Below, piece by piece: positions 40,955 through 46,077 of a stretch of DNA of 46,077 nucleotides. The first letter of the stretch is position 1. Each line of letters begins with the position of its first letter. Source of the stretch: Rhizobacter sp. GTDB taxonomy: Bacteria > Pseudomonadota > Gammaproteobacteria > Burkholderiales > Burkholderiaceae_C. The stretch covers positions 1 to 46,077 of the forward strand of contig JAJKJU010000258.1 of NCBI GenBank assembly GCA_021153565.1, read 5' to 3'. The notes beneath the pieces are model-generated. The model saw only the letters and a list, made by a program, of their open reading frames with translations. It was not told the origin of the DNA and did not search any database. Position numbers and translations under genes: made by a program.

Positions 40955-43900
40955 ATGGATACCATCAGCCTGCGTGCAGCATCGCGGCTTGCCTTCTACG
41001 CGGCGGTGGCCCTCATCGTGTCCTGTGGAGGCGGCGATCCGCAGCACGACCGAGACGCCGACTCGCGAACAGCGCGTGCGCTGGCCGTCACGCCGCCGCC
41101 GACCTTCTTCCCCAATGTTTCAATCCCCGCCAATGCCAATACGTACGGCATGTGGTCGCCGGTCTACAACTGGCCGGAGGGCGTGGCGGTTCACGCAGTC
41201 ATTCTTCCCGATGGCCATCTGCTGACCTTTGGCAGCACGGCGAGCGGATTCCAGACCGCGCACGTGAGCGTCGACATCTGGGACAGCACGGTTGCTCCGG
41301 ACATGGGACACCTCACGCTGCCCAACAACACGGGCACGGATTTCTTCTGCAGTTCGAACGTCCTTTTGCCGCCCGATGGCGGCGGCGCGCCGCCGAAGGT
41401 CTTTATCGCCGGAGGGGACAACTGGACCGGATCGGTGACGACCAACGGCGCCAATCCGAACAGCAATGTGCTGGATCTAGGTACGAATACGCTGACGCGC
41501 CAGAGGGACATGCAGCGTCCGAGGTGGTACTCGACCTCCATCACGCTGGCCAATGGCGAGACCTACATCCAGGGCGGGACCGGCGGCACGGACCGTCCCG
41601 AGGTGCGGGGCGTGAATGGCGTGTTTCGTCTCCTCGGCGGAGCCGACACCTCATCGCTTGATTTCTGGTTTCCGCGCAACTACGCAGCTCCGGATGGACG
41701 CGTGTTCGGCTATGACAGTACGGGTCGGATGTACTACGTCGACACGAGCGGATCCGGCACCTTCACGTCGGCCGGCCAATTCGCGTCGCAATATGCGCAC
41801 TACTCTGCCACCTCTGCAATGTTCCGCCCCGGCCGCATCCTCCAGGTCGGCGGCAATTCGAATGCAGCCGCGGTCATCGACATCAACGGCGCAGCTCCGG
41901 TATTGACGCCGACGCAGTCGCTGTCGGCGCAGCGGCAGTGGGCCAACGCAACGGTGCTTCCCGATGGAAAGGTCCTTGTTACGGGAGGATCCCAGAACGA
42001 TACGTCGAACGACTCCACTGCCCCGCCGGTCAATCCCAGCTTCACGGCCGAAATCTGGAACCCCGTCAACGAGCAATGGCTGTTGGGCGCTTCGGCGGCC
42101 AAGGCCAGGGGCTACCACTCGACCGCCGTCCTGCTACCGGACGCTGCCGTGCTGGTGGCTGGAACCGGCGCACGCAATCCGGACAATCCCACGGTCAACC
42201 AGCTCAACGCCGAGATCTACTACCCCCCCTATTTCTTCGCCGCCAACGGCGTGAGGGCGTCGCGACCGATCATCGCGTCGGCACCGGACTGGGTGGACAT
42301 CGGCAAGGTGATCGGCGTTTCGGTGGCCAACGCCGCCAGCGTGAGCCGCGTGACGCTGGTCAAGACCAGCGCGACCACCCACAGCTTCAACATGGACCAA
42401 CGGTTCCTGGAGCTGACCTTCGCCGCCAATGGGCTGGACCTCTCCGTGCAGATGCCCGCGCACGCGCGCGATGCCACGCCGGGACACTACATGCTGTTCG
42501 TGTTCAACGAATCGGGCGTGCCCTCAGTGGCCAAGATCGTGCGCATGGGCATCGCCTCGGTGCCCGATCCGGCAGTGGTGCCCACGCTGGCCACTCCGCC
42601 GACACAGGTCAGCAACGTGGGAGCTTCGGCGACCTTGGCGCTCATTGCCAGCGATCCCAATGGCGATCCGCTCACCTACAGCGCCACCGGCCTTCCGCCG
42701 GGGCTGTCGCTGTACCCCACGAGCGGCGTGATCAGCGGCACGCCGACCAGCGCCGGGAACTACAGCGTGACGGCCACCGTGACGGACGGGGTCAACCTTG
42801 CCAGCGCCAACTTCCTGTGGACCATCAACGCCGTCAATGGCGTCGTAATCACCTCGCTGCAGCCCGCCGCTAACACGCTGGCGGGAACCTCGGCCTCCTT
42901 CACCGCGAGCACCCAGGGAGGGACCAACGTCATCTATCGCTGGAACTTCGGTGACGGTACCGGCGACACACCGTGGTCTCCCACGGGCACGGTGAGTCAC
43001 ACGTATGCGAATCCGGGAACCTATTCCGTGACGCTCAGCGTCAACGACGACAGCCTCGTGCTCCAGTCGCGCACCTTCCTTCAGACGGTGGCGTTGCCTG
43101 CCACAGCCAACAAGCCGAGCGCCTCCAGCAACATCGTCATCCAGAGCCCCACTGGCAGCGACCCGCGGCTGTGGGTCGTCAACCAGGACAACGACAGTGT
43201 CAGCGTCTTCAACACCGTGACTCGCGCCAAGCTGGCCGAGATCGCCGTAGGCAGCGCCCCGCGATCCATCGCCGTGGCCGCCAACGGGCTGATCTGGGTC
43301 ACCAATAAGCGCAGCGACTCCATCAGCGTCATCGATCCGGCCACCAACGCCGTGGTGAACACAGTCGCGCTGCCCAGAGCGTCGCAACCCTTCGGCATCG
43401 TGATGTCGCCGTCCACCGCGCAGGCGTTCGTGGTGCTGGAGGCAACGGGCCAGCTTTTGAAATTCGACACCGGCTCTGGGGCGCAGCTTGGCGCCGTGTC
43501 CGTAGGGCCAAACCCGCGTCACGTGTCAATCAACGCCGATAGGACGAACGTCTACGTGTCGCGTTTCATCACCCCGCCGCTGCCCGGCGAGAGCACCGCC
43601 ACGGTCAGCCCCACACCGGGCAACGGTGCCGAGGTCGTCGTCGTCAACGCGGGCTCCATGGGTGTCGTGAGCACGATCGTGCTGCAGCACAGCGACAAAC
43701 CCGACCTGGAAAACCAGGGCCGGGGCATTCCGAACTACCTGGGCGCAGCCACCATCTCGCCCGACGGCACGCAAGCCTTCGTGCCATCCAAGCAGGACAA
43801 CATCAAGCGCGGCATGCTGCGCGACGGCACGGGGCTGAACTTCCAGAACACCGTGCGCGCCATCAGCTCGCGCATTGTCCTGGCCACCGGCCAGGAAGAC

Positions 43901-46077
43901 CTGAGCAAGCGCGTCGACCACGACAACGCCAGCGTTGCCAGTGCTGGCGCGTACGACACCCGCGGCGTTTACCTGTTCGTCGCGCTGGAGACCAGCCGGG
44001 AGGTGGCTGTCGTCGACGCCTTCTCAGGTTCCCAGGTGATGAGATTCGACGTGGGCCGTGCGCCGCAAGGGCTGGTGGTATCCGGCGACGGCAAGACGCT
44101 GTATGTCAACAACTTCATGGACCGCACGGTGGGGGTGTACGACCTGCAGCCCTTGCTGTCCAACGGCCAGCTCAGTGTGCCGCTGGTGGCCATGCTCTCG
44201 CCGGTCGGCGCGGAAAAGCTTGCCGCCCAGGTGCTGCTCGGAAAGCAGCTTTTCTATGACGCGCGAGATGTCCGACTCGCGCGCGACCGCTACATGAGCT
44301 GCGCCACCTGCCACAACGACGGAGGCAATGACGGGCGCACCTGGGACTTCACCGGCCAGGGCGAGGGCCTGCGCAATACCATCGCCCTACGCGGGCGCGC
44401 CGGTGCACAGGGGCTGCTGCACTGGAGCGGCAATTTCGACGAGGTGCAAGACTTCGAGGGCCAGATCCGGGCGCTGTCCGGGGGCACGGGCCTCATGAGC
44501 GACACAGCCTTCAACACTGGAACTCGCTCCCAACCCCTTGGCGATCTCAAGGCCGGTATCAGCACCGATCTCGATGCGCTGGCCGGCTATGTGGCCTCGC
44601 TCAACACCTTCGAACCCAGTCCGTATCGCACCGCCAGCGGCACCCTGACCGCCACGGGAAGCGCAGGCCGGGCTGTGTTCCAGGCGCAAAACTGCGTGAA
44701 TTGCCACGGTGGCACCGCTTTCACCGCCTCCGCTTCGCTGGGCCTGCAGAACATCGGCACGCTCAAGCCAAGCAGCGGGCAGCGACTCGGCGCGCCGCTC
44801 ACTGGCATCGACATCCCCACCCTGCGCGATGTCTGGCGCACTGCGCCATACCTGCACGATGGCTCGGCCACCACGTTGGGGGATGCGGTGACCGCACACA
44901 ACGGAGTGAACATCACCAGCGCCGATCTGGCGTCCCTGGTTCAGTACCTCAAGGAAATTGGCTCGGACGAGCCCGTGGCCCTGTATTCCGCGAGCGCTGG
45001 TCTGGTGGCCGCCTACGGCTTCAACGAAGGGACGGGCGCCGTGCTGGCCGACCTCTCGGGCAACGGCAACAATGGCACGATCAGCAACGCGACGTGGACC
45101 ACGGCGGGCAAGTACGGCAGCGCATTGACGTTCAACGGCACGAACGCAGTCGTGACTGTGCCCAACGCCAGCTCGCTGCAGCTCACCACGGGCATGACAC
45201 TGGAGGCATGGGTGTTCCCGACGTCCGCGCCCGCGGGCTGGCGTGCGGTGGTGGACAAGAACGTCGACGGCTACTACCTGATGGCATCCTCGGACCAGAG
45301 CAATCGCCCCGCTGTTGGAGGCACCTGGGCGGCAGGCAATCGGAATGCGACGGGCCCATCGACCCTGGCGACGAATATCTGGACGCATCTGGCGGCCACC
45401 TTCGACGGAGCCACCATTCAGATCTACGTCAATGGGGTGCAGGTCGCCAACGCGCCGCAAACCACCTCGCTGGTGACCACCAGCGGAACCTTGCAAATCG
45501 GCGGCGACAGCTATCCCGGCGAATTCTTCGCCGGGCTCATCGACGAAGTGCGCATCTACAACCGCGCTCTCAGCACTGCGGAGATTGGCGCCGACATGAA
45601 CACACCGCTAACGCCGGTGGCCGACATCACGCCGCCGGTGTTGAGCAACGGACAGCCTGGCGGAACGCTGGCCGGGGGCACGACACAGGCCACGCTGAGC
45701 CTGACTAGCAACGAAAACGCCACGTGCCGCTACAGCACCATCGCAGGCACTGCCTACACATCGATGACCAGCGCCTTCAGTACCACGGGTGGCACGACGC
45801 ACTCCACGCCGGTCAGCGGGTTGGCCAATGGGCAGACCTACCGCTATTACGTGCGCTGCCAGGACAGCTCGGGCAATGCCGATACAGCCGACTTCACGAT
45901 CAGCTTCTCTGTTGCCTCACCCGACGCCACGCCGCCCACCGTCAGCATCAGTGCACCATCCGCCGGGGCCACGGTGACAGGCTCGGTCACCGTGAGCGCG
46001 AGCGCCAGCGACAACGTCGGCGTGGCGGGAGTGCAGTTCCTGCTCGATGGCGCCCCCCTCGGGGCCGAGGTGACCGC
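40955..46077 (+). CDS. Giant secreted copper-radical oxidase / YVTN propeller / di-haem peroxidase-like fusion (partial)
   Basis: Open for 1,707 codons to the window edge. Lipobox near residue 24 (LIVSC, then GGG). Residues about 45-535: galactose/glyoxal oxidase-like Kelch propeller plus C-terminal DUF1929 domain. The copper site is visible: Cys132 (DFFCSS), Tyr192 (RPRWYST), Tyr387-His388 (RGYHSTAVLLPD), His476 (TTHSFNMDQRF). About 540-630: putative Ig domain (GLPPGLSLYPTSGVISGTP). About 631-717: PKD (WNFGDGTG...GTYSVTLSV). About 720-1065: YVTN-type propeller (VFNTVTRAKLAEIAVGSAPR). About 1080-1335: CCP/MauG-like di-haem domain with CATCH (1116-1120), CVNCH (1247-1251) and IPTLRDVWRTAPYLHDGS. 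About 1349-1542: LamG-like lectin domain; then FN3- and Ig-like domains. No in-frame stop seen. Expected at the cell surface or in the periplasm. Oxidation of EPS sugars is inference. Confidence 0.88.
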   Translation, partial: MDTISLRAASRLAFYAAVALIVSCGGGDPQHDRDADSRTARALAVTPPPTFFPNVSIPANANTYGMWSPVYNWPEGVAVHAVILPDGHLLTFGSTASGFQTAHVSVDIWDSTVAPDMGHLTLPNNTGTDFFCSSNVLLPPDGGGAPPKVFIAGGDNWTGSVTTNGANPNSNVLDLGTNTLTRQRDMQRPRWYSTSITLANGETYIQGGTGGTDRPEVRGVNGVFRLLGGADTSSLDFWFPRNYAAPDGRVFGYDSTGRMYYVDTSGSGTFTSAGQFASQYAHYSATSAMFRPGRILQVGGNSNAAAVIDINGAAPVLTPTQSLSAQRQWANATVLPDGKVLVTGGSQNDTSNDSTAPPVNPSFTAEIWNPVNEQWLLGASAAKARGYHSTAVLLPDAAVLVAGTGARNPDNPTVNQLNAEIYYPPYFFAANGVRASRPIIASAPDWVDIGKVIGVSVANAASVSRVTLVKTSATTHSFNMDQRFLELTFAANGLDLSVQMPAHARDATPGHYMLFVFNESGVPSVAKIVRMGIASVPDPAVVPTLATPPTQVSNVGASATLALIASDPNGDPLTYSATGLPPGLSLYPTSGVISGTPTSAGNYSVTATVTDGVNLASANFLWTINAVNGVVITSLQPAANTLAGTSASFTASTQGGTNVIYRWNFGDGTGDTPWSPTGTVSHTYANPGTYSVTLSVNDDSLVLQSRTFLQTVALPATANKPSASSNIVIQSPTGSDPRLWVVNQDNDSVSVFNTVTRAKLAEIAVGSAPRSIAVAANGLIWVTNKRSDSISVIDPATNAVVNTVALPRASQPFGIVMSPSTAQAFVVLEATGQLLKFDTGSGAQLGAVSVGPNPRHVSINADRTNVYVSRFITPPLPGESTATVSPTPGNGAEVVVVNAGSMGVVSTIVLQHSDKPDLENQGRGIPNYLGAATISPDGTQAFVPSKQDNIKRGMLRDGTGLNFQNTVRAISSRIVLATGQEDLSKRVDHDNASVASAGAYDTRGVYLFVALETSREVAVVDAFSGSQVMRFDVGRAPQGLVVSGDGKTLYVNNFMDRTVGVYDLQPLLSNGQLSVPLVAMLSPVGAEKLAAQVLLGKQLFYDARDVRLARDRYMSCATCHNDGGNDGRTWDFTGQGEGLRNTIALRGRAGAQGLLHWSGNFDEVQDFEGQIRALSGGTGLMSDTAFNTGTRSQPLGDLKAGISTDLDALAGYVASLNTFEPSPYRTASGTLTATGSAGRAVFQAQNCVNCHGGTAFTASASLGLQNIGTLKPSSGQRLGAPLTGIDIPTLRDVWRTAPYLHDGSATTLGDAVTAHNGVNITSADLASLVQYLKEIGSDEPVALYSASAGLVAAYGFNEGTGAVLADLSGNGNNGTISNATWTTAGKYGSALTFNGTNAVVTVPNASSLQLTTGMTLEAWVFPTSAPAGWRAVVDKNVDGYYLMASSDQSNRPAVGGTWAAGNRNATGPSTLATNIWTHLAATFDGATIQIYVNGVQVANAPQTTSLVTTSGTLQIGGDSYPGEFFAGLIDEVRIYNRALSTAEIGADMNTPLTPVADITPPVLSNGQPGGTLAGGTTQATLSLTSNENATCRYSTIAGTAYTSMTSAFSTTGGTTHSTPVSGLANGQTYRYYVRCQDSSGNADTADFTISFSVASPDATPPTVSISAPSAGATVTGSVTVSASASDNVGVAGVQFLLDGAPLGAEVT

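Noticed and set aside
40888-46077. Several overlapping Gln/Arg/Gly-rich plus-strand frames (for example 41938-42873)
   Set aside because: All are shadows of the giant oxidase fusion, whose own frame is continuous with recognisable domains throughout.

Overview
The window looks like an accessory stretch of a high-GC betaproteobacterial chromosome, probably Burkholderiales (Comamonadaceae or Sphaerotilaceae type). This is inferred from codon use, from the dispersed ~68-bp 'CTTCGATACCTCAGGGCGAACGG'-type palindromes, and from the gene families; no rRNA or tRNA is present to confirm it. Most of the sequence is one large exopolysaccharide (EPS) locus of the kind otherwise seen with exosortase/PEP-CTERM systems. 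It is interrupted by a toxin-antitoxin (TA) scrapyard and one complete insertion sequence. No exosortase and no PEP-CTERM substrate is visible here.

Layout. 1-631: palindromic repeats. 632-2650: ExeA/GspA-type ATPase fused to a degenerate UDP-GlcNAc 2-epimerase-like half. 2651-4170: non-coding palindrome and tandem-repeat array. 4180-7494 (+): Wza-like export lipoprotein, outer-membrane beta-barrel protein and a second, single-domain ATPase. 7495-13330: accessory island with a MITE-like element, mntA with a broken hepT, an intact RHH antitoxin/RelE-ParE pair, a parD with a broken parE, hipBA, a resolvase relic, and mazE with a truncated mazF. The 3' end of the ATPase gene recurs twice inside this island as relics. 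13330-14046: no gene seen. 14047-16166 (+): a lipoprotein with an FN3 domain and a secreted parallel beta-helix protein. 16261-18164: complete IS with 16-bp inverted ends and a 6-bp target duplication. 18168-33735 (-): glycosyltransferases, Wzy-like polymerase, FemAB/CelD-like protein, methyltransferase, asparagine-synthase-type amidotransferase, polysaccharide deacetylase, wecB, a DUF354 protein, Wzx flippase and the initiating sugar transferase. 34065-40200 (+, divergent): chain-length protein, BY-kinase, a Cys-rich duplicated protein of unknown function, a glycosyltransferase and a second flippase. 40201-40954: gap with a possible transposase relic. 40955 to the window end (+): a giant secreted multidomain protein, still open at the edge.

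How the genes could work together. The sugar transferase starts a lipid-linked unit. The glycosyltransferases extend it, with WecB able to supply ManNAc, and the amidotransferase, CelD-like protein, methyltransferase and deacetylase able to decorate it. Wzx flips it, the Wzy-like protein polymerises it, the Wzz-like protein and BY-kinase set length, and the Wza-like lipoprotein with the beta-barrel exports it. The ATPases may energise or assemble the export apparatus.

The most unusual items are two fusions. One is a copper-radical oxidase (galactose/glyoxal oxidase fold, all five ligand/cofactor residues visible) joined in one polypeptide to a YVTN-type propeller and a di-haem peroxidase-like (CCP/MauG) domain, beside the EPS genes. 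The other is the ATPase joined to an apparently inactive epimerase-fold domain. A sugar transferase carrying a GGDEF-like N-terminal region and a Cys-rich duplicated orphan protein are further candidates for undescribed EPS machinery.
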